Origin: Pseudomonas kitaguniensis
GTDB lineage: Bacteria; Pseudomonadota; Gammaproteobacteria; Pseudomonadales; Pseudomonadaceae
Assembly (NCBI RefSeq): GCF_009296165.1
Contig: NZ_VUAZ01000039.1
Span: 1-46,832, forward strand
Reading direction: 5' to 3'
Length of the DNA stretch: 46,832 nucleotides
The translations under genes were made by a program, and so were the position numbers. This document shows, one piece after another, positions 17,218 through 27,081 of the stretch. The notes beneath the pieces were generated by a model. That model ran no database searches. It was not told the origin of the DNA and saw only the letters and a program-made list of their open reading frames with translations. Every line of letters starts with the position of its first letter. The stretch's first letter is position 1.

Positions 17218-18048
17218 ATGCTGCTGCGTTTTACCAAGATGCACGGGCTGGGCAACGATTTCATGGTCCTCGACCTGGTCAGCCAGCACGCGCATATCCT
17301 GCCCAAACACGCTAAACAGTGGGGCGACCGTCACACCGGCATTGGCTTCGACCAGTTGCTGCTGGTTGAGGCGCCGAGCAACCCGGACGTGGATTTCCGT
17401 TACCGGATCTTCAATTCCGACGGCTCCGAAGTGGAACAATGCGGCAACGGTGCGCGCTGCTTCGCGCGCTTTGTGCTGGACAAGCGCCTGACCGCCAAGC
17501 GCCAGATTCGCGTCGAGACCAAGAGCGGCGTGATCGAACTGGATATTCGCAGTGACGGTCAAATCAGCGTCAACATGGGCGCGCCGCACCTGGTGCCGGC
17601 GGATATTCCGTTCCTGGCCACCGAGCAGGCGACCCACTACGCGCTCGAAGTGGATGGCAAGACCGTCGACATCGCCGCCGTGTCCATGGGCAACCCGCAT
17701 GCTGTGCTGCGGGTCAATGACATCAATAGCGCCCCGGTGCACGAACTGGGGCCGAAGATCGAACATCACCCGCACTTTCCAGCACGGGTGAACGTGGGTT
17801 TCCTGCAGGTGATCGACCGTTCCCGCGCGCAATTGCGTGTGTGGGAACGCGGCGCCGGCGAAACCCAGGCCTGCGGCACCGGTGCTTGCGCCGCTGCCGT
17901 GGCCGCGATCAGCCAAGGGTGGATGGATTCGCCGCTGCTGATCGACCTGCCCGGTGGACGTTTGTCCATCGAATGGGCAGGCCCTGGCCACCCGGTGATG
18001 ATGACCGGGCCGGCCTCGCGTGTATACGAAGGACAGGTCCGTCTATGA
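17218..18048 (+). CDS. dapF: Diaminopimelate epimerase
   Basis: The 276-residue protein has the two catalytic cysteines of DapF: Cys75 in [13 protein letters not shown] and Cys219 in [12 protein letters not shown], plus the N-terminal [13 protein letters not shown]. It interconverts LL- and meso-diaminopimelate for lysine and peptidoglycan synthesis. It lies 3 nt after lysA with a GGAG ribosome site inside the lysA end, so the two are co-expressed. Confidence 0.98.
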   Translation: MLLRFTKMHGLGNDFMVLDLVSQHAHILPKHAKQWGDRHTGIGFDQLLLVEAPSNPDVDFRYRIFNSDGSEVEQCGNGARCFARFVLDKRLTAKRQIRVETKSGVIELDIRSDGQISVNMGAPHLVPADIPFLATEQATHYALEVDGKTVDIAAVSMGNPHAVLRVNDINSAPVHELGPKIEHHPHFPARVNVGFLQVIDRSRAQLRVWERGAGETQACGTGACAAAVAAISQGWMDSPLLIDLPGGRLSIEWAGPGHPVMMTGPASRVYEGQVRL

Positions 18049-18061
18049 GTGAGCCAAGCCA

Positions 18062-18778
18062 ATGACCGATAAGCCTCAAGTACCCGCCCAAGCTAACCCG
18101 AGCGAATGCCTGGAGGCCGCTGCTGTTGCGGCGTACCTTGAGGCAAACCCGGACTTCTTCGTGGAACACGAAGAGCTGCTGCCCGCCCTGCGCATCCCCC
18201 ACCAACGCGGCGACACCGTGTCGCTGGTGGAGCGACAGATGAAGATCCTGCGCGAGCGCAATATAGAAATGCGCCATCGGCTCTCGCAGTTGATGGACGT
18301 GGCACGCGACAACGACCGCCTGTTCGACAAGACGCGCCGCCTGATTCTGATGCTGATGGACGCCACCAGCCTGGAAGAAACGGTAATCGCCGTGGAAGAC
18401 AGCCTGCGCCAGGATTTTCAGGTGCCGTTTGTCAGCCTGATCCTGTTCAGCGACAACCCGATGCCGGTGGGTCGCTGGGTCAGCGGTGGCGAAGCGCAAA
18501 CCGCAATTGGCGGCCTGCTCTCGGACGGTAAAACCATCAGCAGCACCCTGCGTGAGCACGAGTTGGACTTCCTGTTTGGTGCCGAACAGCGCAAGCAGAT
18601 CGGCTCCACCGCCGTCGTCGCGCTCAGCCACCAAGGCCTGCATGGCGTATTGGCCATCGCCAGCCGAGACCCTCAGCACTACAAAAGCTCAGTCGGCACA
18701 CTGTTTTTGACCTACATCGCCGAAGTGCTGGGCCGCGTCTTGCCGCGCTTCACCACTGCCCTGCGCGCGGTGCGCTAG
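18062..18778 (+). CDS. DUF484 family protein (GAF-like)
   Basis: The 238-residue protein has the DUF484 start pattern ([29 protein letters not shown]), a predicted helical/coiled segment ([20 protein letters not shown]), and a GAF-like domain from about residue 90. No catalytic residues are known for the family. It is conserved between dapF and xerC in gammaproteobacteria, and stops 2 nt before xerC. Its role is unknown. Confidence 0.92.
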   Translation: MTDKPQVPAQANPSECLEAAAVAAYLEANPDFFVEHEELLPALRIPHQRGDTVSLVERQMKILRERNIEMRHRLSQLMDVARDNDRLFDKTRRLILMLMDATSLEETVIAVEDSLRQDFQVPFVSLILFSDNPMPVGRWVSGGEAQTAIGGLLSDGKTISSTLREHELDFLFGAEQRKQIGSTAVVALSHQGLHGVLAIASRDPQHYKSSVGTLFLTYIAEVLGRVLPRFTTALRAVR

Positions 18779-18780
18779 CC

Positions 18781-19680
18781 ATGGAACGGCAACTGGACGC
18801 TTACTGCGCTCACCTGCGCAGTGAGCGCCAGGTGTCGCCGCACACCCTGGAAGCGTATCGGCGGGACTTGAACAAGGTCTTGGCGTACTGTGAAAAACAC
18901 CAGATCGCCAGTTGGAAGGCCTTGGACATCCAGAGCCTGCGCAGTCTGATCGCGCGGCTGCACCAGCAAGGCCAGTCCTCGCGCAGTTTGGCGCGGCTGC
19001 TGTCAGCGGTGCGTGGCCTTTATCACTACCTGAACCGCGAAGGCTTGTGCGAGCACGACCCGGCCAATGGCCTGGCACCGCCCAAGGGCGAGCGCCGCCT
19101 GCCCAAGACCCTCGACACTGATCGCGCCCTGCAATTGCTCGATGGCGCCGTGGAGGATGACTTTCTCGCGCATCGCGACCAGGCGATTCTTGAGCTGTTC
19201 TATTCCTCCGGCCTGCGCCTGTCGGAGCTGACCGGGCTGAACCTCGATCAACTGGACCTCGCGGATGGCTTGGTGCAAGTGCTCGGCAAGGGCAGCAAAA
19301 CCCGTGTGCTGCCGGTCGGCCGCAAAGCCCGAGAAGCCTTGCAACTGTGGTTGCCGCTGCGCCTTTTGACCAACCCGGCGGACGACGCGGTGTTTGTCAG
19401 CCAGCAAGGCCGACGCTTGGGGCCGCGGGCGATTCAGCTGCGCGTGAAGGCTGCGGGCGAGCGCGAACTGGGGCAAAACCTGCACCCGCACATGCTGCGA
19501 CACTCCTTTGCCAGCCACATGCTGGAATCATCCCAAGACCTGCGCGCGGTGCAGGAACTGCTCGGCCACTCCGACATCAAGACCACGCAGATCTACACCC
19601 ACCTCGACTTCCAGCACCTGGCAACGGTGTACGACAGCGCCCATCCACGGGCCAAACGCATCAAGGGCGGCGACTCATGA
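18781..19680 (+). CDS. xerC: XerC tyrosine recombinase
   Basis: The 299-residue protein has an N-terminal SAM-like domain (about 1-90) and a catalytic domain. The tyrosine-recombinase residues are visible: Arg146 (SSGLRLSEL), H237-x-x-R240 ([10 protein letters not shown]), His263 (LGHSD) and nucleophile Tyr272 ([10 protein letters not shown]). With XerD it resolves chromosome dimers at dif under FtsK control. Position after dapF-DUF484 marks it as the housekeeping XerC rather than a phage integrase. Its stop overlaps the start of the next gene (ATGA). Confidence 0.97.
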   Translation: MERQLDAYCAHLRSERQVSPHTLEAYRRDLNKVLAYCEKHQIASWKALDIQSLRSLIARLHQQGQSSRSLARLLSAVRGLYHYLNREGLCEHDPANGLAPPKGERRLPKTLDTDRALQLLDGAVEDDFLAHRDQAILELFYSSGLRLSELTGLNLDQLDLADGLVQVLGKGSKTRVLPVGRKAREALQLWLPLRLLTNPADDAVFVSQQGRRLGPRAIQLRVKAAGERELGQNLHPHMLRHSFASHMLESSQDLRAVQELLGHSDIKTTQIYTHLDFQHLATVYDSAHPRAKRIKGGDS

Positions 19681-20372
19681 GTATCAAGCTGATTACCTTC
19701 GACCTGGACGACACGCTCTGGGACAACGTACCTGTCATCATCAGTGCCGAAGCATCCATGCGCGAGTGGTTGGCAACCCACGCCAGCAAGGTCGGCGACT
19801 TGCCCCTGGAGCATTTCGCCAGCCTTCGCCAAAACGTGCTGGAGCGCCACCCCGAGCTCAAATACCGCATCAGCCTCTTGCGCCATCGCGTGTTGATGCA
19901 CGCGTTCGAAGAGGCGGGTTATCCACAGCCTGAGGCCACAGAAATGGCGGATGTGTGTTTCGAGGCGTTTATTCACGCGCGCCACCAGATCACTCCATTC
20001 CCTGAAGCCGAACCCATGCTGCAAGCGCTGCGCCAGCACTTTTTGCTCGGGGTGATCACCAACGGCAATGCCGATGTGCAACGCGTTGGCTTGGCCAACT
20101 ATTTCCACTTTGCCCTGCGGGCCGAAGATATCGGCATCGCCAAGCCGGATGCGCGATTGTTTCACGAGGCGTTGCAACGCGGCGGCGTGGAGGCGAGCGC
20201 GGCGGTGCATGTGGGTGATCACCCCGGCGATGACATCGCCGGCGCCCAGCAGGCCGGGCTTCGCGCGGTGTGGTTCAACCCGGCGGGCAAGGCTTGGGAA
20301 GGCGATAAAGCTCCGGATGCGCAGATTCGCAAACTGGCTGAGTTGCCGGAGCTGCTGCGCAACTGGCAATAA
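19677..20372 (+). CDS. HAD-superfamily hydrolase, YigB-like
   Basis: The 231-residue protein has HAD motif I D9-x-D11 ([10 protein letters not shown]), motif II in ITNGN, the lysine of motif III (IAKPDARLF), and motif [13 protein letters not shown]. The helical cap lies between motif I and II. YigB of E. coli, in the same place after xerC, dephosphorylates FMN and 5-amino-6-ribitylaminouracil phosphate; the same substrates are likely but unproven here. The start at 19677 overlaps the xerC stop. It is the last gene of the operon, before a strong terminator. Confidence 0.9.
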   Translation: MSIKLITFDLDDTLWDNVPVIISAEASMREWLATHASKVGDLPLEHFASLRQNVLERHPELKYRISLLRHRVLMHAFEEAGYPQPEATEMADVCFEAFIHARHQITPFPEAEPMLQALRQHFLLGVITNGNADVQRVGLANYFHFALRAEDIGIAKPDARLFHEALQRGGVEASAAVHVGDHPGDDIAGAQQAGLRAVWFNPAGKAWEGDKAPDAQIRKLAELPELLRNWQ

Positions 20373-20414
20373 CATCGAAGATGGCAGCGCGCTGTAAGTT
20401 TTATTCCAGCCATG

Positions 20415-20445
20415 AAAAAGCCCGCAGCGACGGCGGGCTTTTTTT
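20415..20445 (+). terminator. Rho-independent terminator of the lptM-to-HAD operon
   Basis: aaagcccgc pairs with gcgggcttt around a short loop and is followed by a run of T. An A-run on the left lets it serve also the converging sutA transcript, whose stop is at 20464. Confidence 0.9.
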
Positions 20446-20463
20446 ACAAGCGTGCAGCTGACC

Positions 20464-20796
20464 TCAGATAGGCCGGCTGCCGTACTTGTTATCCGGCTTC
20501 TTCGGCGGATCGGCAACCACGTTGGCCTCGACTTCCTGCACTTTGCCGCCTTTAGCGAGGAATTCTTCCATCGCACGGGCCAGCGCATCGCGCTCTTTGT
20601 TCTTGGCTTCAACGCTCGGCAATTCATCTACCGATACAGCGGCCTTGGCTTTGCCTTTGGATGCTTTGGCAGGGGCGTCATCGCCACCGTCATCGGCTTC
20701 GTCAGCCACGTCTTCAGCTGCCGCTTCAAGACCCTCTTCGGCCTCGTCGTCGTCACCTACTTCGAGTTCGTCGTTTTCCAGATCATCGTCGCTCAT
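20464..20796 (-). CDS. sutA: SutA, RNA-polymerase-binding survival regulator
   Basis: The 110-residue protein has a long acidic, disordered N-terminus (MSDDDLENDELEVGDDDEAE), an Ala/Lys-rich middle, a predicted amphipathic helix (SVEAKNKERDALARAMEEFL), and a disordered C-terminus ending PPKKPDNKYGSRPI. This matches SutA, first described in P. aeruginosa. There it binds RNA polymerase and raises housekeeping transcription during slow growth. Position beside the lysA-xerC operon also matches. GAGGT lies upstream of the ATG. Pseudomonas-specific. Confidence 0.9.
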   Translation of the reverse strand: MSDDDLENDELEVGDDDEAEEGLEAAAEDVADEADDGGDDAPAKASKGKAKAAVSVDELPSVEAKNKERDALARAMEEFLAKGGKVQEVEANVVADPPKKPDNKYGSRPI

Positions 20797-20897
20797 GTTC
20801 TACCTCATGACTTGCGAAAAGCAGATTAGTTATAGCCCAGCTTCACCCTCTGTCGAGGTCGCCGGAAAAAATCAATAGCCAGCGGATAACCAGTGGC

Positions 20898-21323
20898 TTA
20901 TGCCCCATCACCGTGCAAGGTGGCGAGGACTTTACGAGCACCGCCATGATCACGGTGCTCGCCCAGATAAACACCTTGCCAGGTCCCCATAGCCAAGCGG
21001 CCAGCATTGACCGGCAAACTCAGCTGGCAGCCCAGGAGACTGGCCTTGAAGTGCGCCGGCAGGTCATCCGGCCCTTCGTCGTTGTGTTCATATCCCGCCG
21101 TACCTTGAGGCACCAGCGCATTGAAAAAACGTTCGAAGTCACGGCGCACCGCCGGGTCGGCATTCTCGTTGACGGTCAACGAGGCCGATGTGTGCTGTAG
21201 CCACAGATGTAACAGGCCCACACGACAAGCCTTCAATTCAGGCAAGCCAGCGAGCAATTCGTCCGTCACCAAGTGAAAGCCCCGGGGCTTGGCCCGCAGG
21301 GTTATCAGAGTCTGTTGCCACAT
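20898..21323 (-). CDS. YjbQ family (UPF0047) protein
   Basis: The 141-residue protein shows the YjbQ pattern: [36 protein letters not shown] and [16 protein letters not shown], with conserved histidines likely to bind metal. Some family members have weak thiamine-phosphate synthase activity, but the cellular role is not settled. It lies about 100 nt upstream of sutA on the same strand and appears to have its own promoter. Confidence 0.92.
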   Translation of the reverse strand: MWQQTLITLRAKPRGFHLVTDELLAGLPELKACRVGLLHLWLQHTSASLTVNENADPAVRRDFERFFNALVPQGTAGYEHNDEGPDDLPAHFKASLLGCQLSLPVNAGRLAMGTWQGVYLGEHRDHGGARKVLATLHGDGA

Positions 21324-21493
21324 ACAGTTCTCCGCCCATCGGCGCGCATTCTAGCGCGCTCTGGGAAAAAACAAAGTGCCGAATACGCCTACATGCCTGT
21401 AGGACATCTGCACGGTGAAACGTACCGCGTGCGCACCCTCACAAACTTTGCGCAAAAACCGGTACAGCGTCTTATCACTGACAAACGCCAGGC

Positions 21494-21527
21494 AAAAAAA
21501 TGCCCGGCAAGCCGGGCATCTTTTTTT
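21494..21527 (-). terminator. Terminator of the glnK-amtB operon
   Basis: tgcccggc-aa-gccgggca forms an 8-bp stem flanked by seven A on the left and seven T on the right. On the reverse strand it follows the amtB stop by about 8 nt and ends with a T-run. It is symmetric enough to work in both directions. Confidence 0.9.
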
Positions 21528-21534
21528 CGCACGC

Positions 21535-22874
21535 TTACAAGTTGTAACCGCGTTCGTTGTGTTGCGCCAGATCGAGGCCAACGGCCTCTTCTTCCTCGGC
21601 AACCCGCAGGCCCATGACCGCATCCAGCACCTTAAGGATGATGAAGGTCACGATGGCCGTGTAGATCACGGTGAAACCAACGCCTTTGCACTGGACCCAG
21701 ACTTGCGCCGCGATGTCGGTCGTCGCGGCGTTGAAGCCACCCATGGCCGGTGCAGCGAACACACCGGTGAGGATCGCGCCGAGGATACCGCCGATACCGT
21801 GCACGCCGAAGGCGTCCAGGGAGTCGTCGTAACCGAGTTTGCGTTTCAGCGTAGTGGCGCAGAAGAAGCACACCACGCCCGCCGCCAGGCCGATAACCAG
21901 CGCGCCCATCGGGCCCACGGTGCCGGCAGCCGGAGTGATTGCCACAAGGCCTGCCACCACACCCGAGGCGATGCCCAGTGCGCTTGGCTTACCGTGGGTG
22001 ACCCACTCGGCGAACATCCAGCCCAGCGCCGCAGCAGCGGTAGCGATCTGAGTCACCAGCATTGCCATACCGGCAGTGCCGTTGGCCGCAGCAGCGGAAC
22101 CTGCGTTGAAACCGAACCAGCCAACCCACAGCATGGCCGCACCGACCAGGGTGTAACCCAGGTTGTGAGGCGCCATTGGGGTGGTCGGGAAACCTTTACG
22201 CTTGCCGAGTACCAGGCATGCCACCAGGCCGGCAACACCGGCGTTGATGTGCACCACGGTGCCGCCTGCGAAATCCAGCACGCCCCAGTCGCCCAACAAC
22301 GACCCCGGACCGCCCCACACCATGTGCGCAATTGGCGCGTACACCAGGGTGAACCAGACGCCCATGAAGATCAGCATCGCAGAGAACTTCATACGCTCGG
22401 CAAAAGCACCGACGATCAGCGCAGGCGTAATGATGGCGAACGTCATCTGGAAGGTGACGAATACCGCCTCAGGGAACAGCGCCGCAGGGCCGGTGATGCT
22501 CGCCGGGGTGACACCCGACAGGAACAGTTTGGACAGGCCGCCCACGAACGAGTTGAAGTTAACGACGCCTGCTTCCATACCGGTCGTGTCGAACGCCATG
22601 CTGTAGCCGTAAACGAACCACAGAATGCTGATCAGACCGGTGATGGCGAAGCACTGCATCATCACCGAAAGAATGTTTTTGGAGCGAACCATGCCGCCGT
22701 AAAACAGCGCAGGCCTGGAATAGTCATGAACAGCACCAACGCGGTGGATGTCAGCATCCATGCGGTGTCGCCGGAATTGAGGACTGGAGCTGGGGCTGGG
22801 TCCGCCGCCAATGCCAAGGCCGGCATTACGAGGGACAACAGGGCTCCGAGCCCTGCGAATTTACGCAGAGTCAT
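21535..22874 (-). pseudogene. amtB: Ammonium transporter AmtB, interrupted by a one-base frameshift
   Basis: The first part (from ATG 22874) reads MTLRKFAGLGALLSLVMPAL, a signal sequence, then ALVLFMTIPGL and breaks into RCFTAAWFAPKTFF. The second frame continues correctly as ALFYGGMVRSKNILSVMMQC to the stop at 21535. One base (a C on the + strand next to 22710) is missing; restoring it gives a 446-residue Amt protein of normal length. The rest is intact, including IAHMVWGGPGSLLG, NAGVAGLVAC, GLAAGVVCFFC and FGVHGIGGILGA with the pore histidine. The intact remainder suggests either a very recent mutation or a sequencing error. The product would import ammonium under GlnK control. Confidence 0.9.
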
Positions 22875-22908
22875 AGTGTTTTCTCCTGGGGCGTTGGGGT
22901 TTGGCGGC

Positions 22909-23668
<760 letters not shown>

Positions 23669-23932
23669 ATGCTCGCGCCCAAAGACCTCCTCGACGCCCT
23701 GAGCGGCCACGCCTCTCGCCTGTTCAGCGGCGACACCGCGCTGCCCCGCACTGAAATCGAAAGCCAGTTCAAGGCATTGCTGCAGAGCGGTTTCAGCAAA
23801 CTCGACCTGGTGAGCCGCGAAGAGTTTGATAGCCAAATGGTAGTGCTGGCCCGCACCCGTGCGCGGCTGGAAAGCCTGGAAGCGAAAGTCGCAGAACTGG
23901 AAGCACGCTTGACGCCAGTGGCGCCTGAATAA
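23669..23932 (+). CDS. ubiK: UbiK (YqiC/BMFP) ubiquinone biosynthesis accessory factor
   Basis: The 87-residue protein has the BMFP pattern: helical N-terminus (MLAPKDLLDALSGHASRLF), then SQFKALLQSGFSKLDLVSREEFDSQ and a C-terminal coiled coil (LARTRARLESLEAKVAELEA). It trimerises and works with the UbiJ lipid-binding factor in aerobic ubiquinone synthesis. It stands between glnK (divergent) and comM, as in other Pseudomonas. Confidence 0.88.
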   Translation: MLAPKDLLDALSGHASRLFSGDTALPRTEIESQFKALLQSGFSKLDLVSREEFDSQMVVLARTRARLESLEAKVAELEARLTPVAPE

Positions 23933-24064
23933 ACCCGGCTTGGGGGGGCTGGCTTGCGACCCGCCCCTGGATACGTTCTGTAAAACCTCTCCCACCGCGC
24001 TCTTCCCCACCTCGTCTACCCTTGAAAAACCCGCAGGAAGCGGCCCTCCCTTCAAGGAACACGC

Positions 24065-25564
24065 ATGTCCCTCGCCATCGTCCACAGCCGCGCCCAAGTT
24101 GGCGTGGAAGCGCCTGCCGTCACCGTTGAGGTGCACATGGCCAATGGTCTGCCATCGCTGACGCTGGTCGGCCTGCCCGAAACCGCCGTCAGGGAAAGCA
24201 AGGACCGCGTGCGCAGCGCCATTCTCAACTCCGCGCTGCAATACCCGGCGCGGCGCATCACGCTCAACCTGGCGCCCGCCGACCTGCCCAAGGACGGCGG
24301 GCGTTTTGATTTGGCGATTGCCTTGGGCATATTGGCGGCCAGTGTGCAGGTGCCGGCGTTGATGCTTGATGAGGTGGAATGCCTGGGCGAATTGGCGCTG
24401 TCCGGTGCGGTACGCGCGGTAAAGGGCGTGTTACCGGCCGCGCTGGCGGTGCGCGCGGCTGGACGCACCTTGATAGTGCCTCGCGCGAACGCCGAGGAAG
24501 CGTGCCTGGCCTCAGGGCTCAAGGTGATTGCCGTGGATCACTTGCTGCAAGTGGTGGCGCACCTGAATGGGGTTGTGCCGATTGAGCCCTTCAAGTCCGA
24601 CGGTTTGTTGTACCTGAACAAACCCTATCCCGACTTGAACGAAGTGCAGGGTCAATTGGCGGCGAAACGCGCGTTGCTGATCGCGGCCGCGGGCGCACAT
24701 AACCTGCTGTTCAGCGGGCCACCCGGCACTGGCAAAACCTTGCTGGCCAGCCGCCTGCCCGGTTTGTTGCCGCCGTTGAGTGAACAGGAAGCGCTGGAGG
24801 TGGCGGCGATTCAGTCGGTGGTCAGCCTCGCGCCGCTGAGCCATTGGCCACACCGCCCGTTTCGCCAGCCACACCACTCGGCCTCTGCGGCGGCACTGGT
24901 CGGCGGTGGGTCAAAACCACAACCCGGGGAAATCACCCTCGCCCACCACGGCGTACTGTTTCTGGATGAACTTCCCGAATTTGATCGCAAGGTCCTGGAA
25001 GTGCTGCGCGAACCGCTCGAATCGGGCCATATCGTGATTTCGCGCGCGCGGGACCGGGTGAATTTCCCGGCACGTTTTCAATTGGTCGCGGCGATGAACC
25101 CCTGCCCTTGCGGTTATGTAGGCGAAACCAGCGGGCGCTGTCGCTGCACGCCGGAACAGATCCAGCGCTACCGCAACAAACTTTCGGGGCCGTTGCTCGA
25201 CCGCATCGACCTGCACGTAACTGTGGCCCGCGAAAGCACTGCCCTTAACCCGTGCAAACAGGCCGGCGATGATACGGCCAGCGCATCGGCGCTGGTCGCT
25301 CAGGCACGCGAGTGTCAGCAACAGCGCCAAGGCTGCGCCAACGCGTTCCTTGATCTTGCGGGGCTGCGCCAGCATTGCGCGCTGTCAAAGGTCGATGAGG
25401 GCTGGCTGGAAAGCGCCTGCGAACGGCTGACCTTGTCCCTGCGTGCGGCCCACCGGCTGCTTAAAGTCGCACGCACCCTGGCGGACCTGGAACAGGTGAG
25501 TGCGATCCGCCGCGAGCACCTGGCCGAGGCACTGCAATATCGACCGACAAGCCCTTCTATATAA
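24065..25564 (+). CDS. comM: ComM/YifB family Mg-chelatase-like AAA+ ATPase
   Basis: The 499-residue protein has the N-terminal ChlI/Lon-protease-like domain (MSLAIVHSRAQVGVEAPAVT), a central AAA+ domain with Walker A GPPGTGKT at 218-225 and Walker B LFLDELPEF, a Zn-binding cysteine cluster (NPCPCGYVGETSGRCRC), and a C-terminal Mg_chelatase_C domain. ComM is a hexameric branch-migration helicase that aids integration of incoming single-stranded DNA during transformation. AAGGAA lies before the ATG. It is the last core gene before the srf/tag locus. Confidence 0.94.
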   Translation: MSLAIVHSRAQVGVEAPAVTVEVHMANGLPSLTLVGLPETAVRESKDRVRSAILNSALQYPARRITLNLAPADLPKDGGRFDLAIALGILAASVQVPALMLDEVECLGELALSGAVRAVKGVLPAALAVRAAGRTLIVPRANAEEACLASGLKVIAVDHLLQVVAHLNGVVPIEPFKSDGLLYLNKPYPDLNEVQGQLAAKRALLIAAAGAHNLLFSGPPGTGKTLLASRLPGLLPPLSEQEALEVAAIQSVVSLAPLSHWPHRPFRQPHHSASAAALVGGGSKPQPGEITLAHHGVLFLDELPEFDRKVLEVLREPLESGHIVISRARDRVNFPARFQLVAAMNPCPCGYVGETSGRCRCTPEQIQRYRNKLSGPLLDRIDLHVTVARESTALNPCKQAGDDTASASALVAQARECQQQRQGCANAFLDLAGLRQHCALSKVDEGWLESACERLTLSLRAAHRLLKVARTLADLEQVSAIRREHLAEALQYRPTSPSI

Positions 25565-25615
25565 GGCCAGCACGCGTGCATCCAAAAGCATAGTTTGGCG
25601 CAGAGCATTGTCACG

Positions 25616-25686
25616 TTGACGGCGGCATCAAATTGACATTAAGGTCGCCATCTAAATCAGGGAGCGGTTACAGGCATTACGCCTGT
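25616..25686 (+). promoter_or_regulatory. Leader of the srf/tag operon: candidate -35 boxes and a palindrome
   Basis: TTGACG (25616-25621) and a perfect TTGACA (25633-25638) occur in the only AT-richer part of the gap, but neither has a canonical -10 box at 16-18 nt. Downstream, acaggc (25670-25675) and gcctgt (25681-25686) form a perfect 6-bp inverted repeat with a 5-nt spacer. It could be an operator half-site pair or a hairpin in the 5' leader, 31 nt before the first start codon. Confidence 0.4.
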
Positions 25687-25717
25687 CATTGTGCGCACAT
25701 GAGCATATGGAGTCTGG

Positions 25718-27064
25718 ATGCGCGGGGCATTGTTACGCAGTGGTAAAAGCGGGTCTTACACAGCCCTGGGCGAAACCGGTCAACCGGTATATCGTGCGGC
25801 GCTGCAGTTGCGCGAAGCGATTCGTCGCAAAGACCCGGAACTGGTCAAGCACCTGGCCGTTCCGCAGAGTGACGAACTCGGCAACCAGATCGACTGGTAC
25901 AGCGATATAGACGGCGACGTCATTCCCTGGAGCAGCGCGACCGAAGAAGAGCGTGCGCCCGCACGCGAACAGCTCGAACGACTGAAAACCTCCCTGCAGG
26001 AACTCAGCCAGCGTTTTATTGGCCCGGAAGGCGATACCAATACCGGCGATAAAGCGGTGTTTGGCAAGTTGCTCAAGCGCGTGATTCACTTCCCCGACGA
26101 AAACTTCGTGTACCTGGTGCAGGGCAAACCGGTGCTGACCTTTTGGGGGTTCGAGCATGCACAGGCCGACGCCAATCGCGATCCGCTCATGTGCCTTTAC
26201 CCGAAACCAGCGGCGCCGCTGGATTTTCAATTGCCACCCGAGCCGACGCCTGTCGCCACGCCGTTGCCGCCGGTGATCGTGCGCCCTTGGTGGCGCCGCT
26301 GGTGGTGGTTATGGCTGCTGCCATTATTGTTGCTTCTGCTACTGCTGCTCAGTCTGCGCGGCTGCATTCCCGGCGTGGTGCTGACAGTGCCGGGCATCAC
26401 CTCGACTGAACGTGAAACACCCGACGTTATAGGCCAAGTGCCCGTTGTGACTGGCGTGAACGGCACTGCAACCGTTGGCAGCGGCGTTCCCGTGAATGGC
26501 GCTGTCGAGGTTCCGGCCGCCAGTGGCGAGGCCGCCGCAAACGCCGACGAACCCGGCGCCGAAGCCGAAGCCGCCGACGAACCGCCAGCCCAAGCACCGG
26601 AGCCTGCCGCCGAAGCGCCAAAAACGCCAGACGCGACGCCGCCAACACCGCCTGAAACCCCGCAAGCACCCGCCCCGCAACCGCCCGCCGGCGCTGCGCT
26701 GAGCATTCCGCCGACAGCAGCCGACGGCGCCGCCGACTTTCTCAATGGCCAGTACCGCGCCGGTGCCGGCATTCAAGACCGCAAGACCGGCAAGCCACTG
26801 CGCCTTGAATACGCGTTCAAGGACGGCAAAGGTGAAGTCACCGTGCACCGCGCCAATGGCGTCAACTGCACCGGGCCGGTGTCGGCAGCAATGAAAGGCG
26901 GCAGCCTGTCGATCGCGAGCCAAGGCCAGGCGGTGTGCGGCGACGGCAGTACGTACGACATGCCAAAGGTCGATTGTCGGCAGGGCGCGACCAGTATCGC
27001 GGACTGCACCGGCGGTTATGGAACTGAAAAATTCCCTATGTCCATGCGGCAGACGGGCGAATAA
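25718..27064 (+). CDS. srfA: SrfA-like single-pass inner-membrane protein
   Basis: The 448-residue protein has a cytoplasmic N-terminal domain (about 1-160), a very hydrophobic transmembrane segment at about 194-216 preceded by RPWWRRWWW, an Ala/Pro/Glu-rich linker (about 230-335), and a C-terminal domain with five cysteines (about 340-448), probably periplasmic. Length and position just before srfB and srfC match SrfA of the enterobacterial SrfABC set. The N-terminal domain (HLAVPQ..IDWYSDIDGDVIPW..LVQGKPVLTFWGF) is repeated in the last gene of this locus (LFAIPR..VEWWTELGGQPTPY..LNGEPLVIRWH). ATG 25718 has GGAG 5 nt upstream. Function unknown; likely a membrane anchor or transducer for SrfB/SrfC. 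Confidence 0.8.
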   Translation: MRGALLRSGKSGSYTALGETGQPVYRAALQLREAIRRKDPELVKHLAVPQSDELGNQIDWYSDIDGDVIPWSSATEEERAPAREQLERLKTSLQELSQRFIGPEGDTNTGDKAVFGKLLKRVIHFPDENFVYLVQGKPVLTFWGFEHAQADANRDPLMCLYPKPAAPLDFQLPPEPTPVATPLPPVIVRPWWRRWWWLWLLPLLLLLLLLLSLRGCIPGVVLTVPGITSTERETPDVIGQVPVVTGVNGTATVGSGVPVNGAVEVPAASGEAAANADEPGAEAEAADEPPAQAPEPAAEAPKTPDATPPTPPETPQAPAPQPPAGAALSIPPTAADGAADFLNGQYRAGAGIQDRKTGKPLRLEYAFKDGKGEVTVHRANGVNCTGPVSAAMKGGSLSIASQGQAVCGDGSTYDMPKVDCRQGATSIADCTGGYGTEKFPMSMRQTGE

Positions 27065-27081
27065 GACTGGAAAAATCTCCA

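Noticed and set aside
18781..19680. XerC-like recombinase as a phage or island integrase
   Set aside because: Operon position after dapF and DUF484 and full length identify housekeeping XerC; no attachment site or mobile genes are near.
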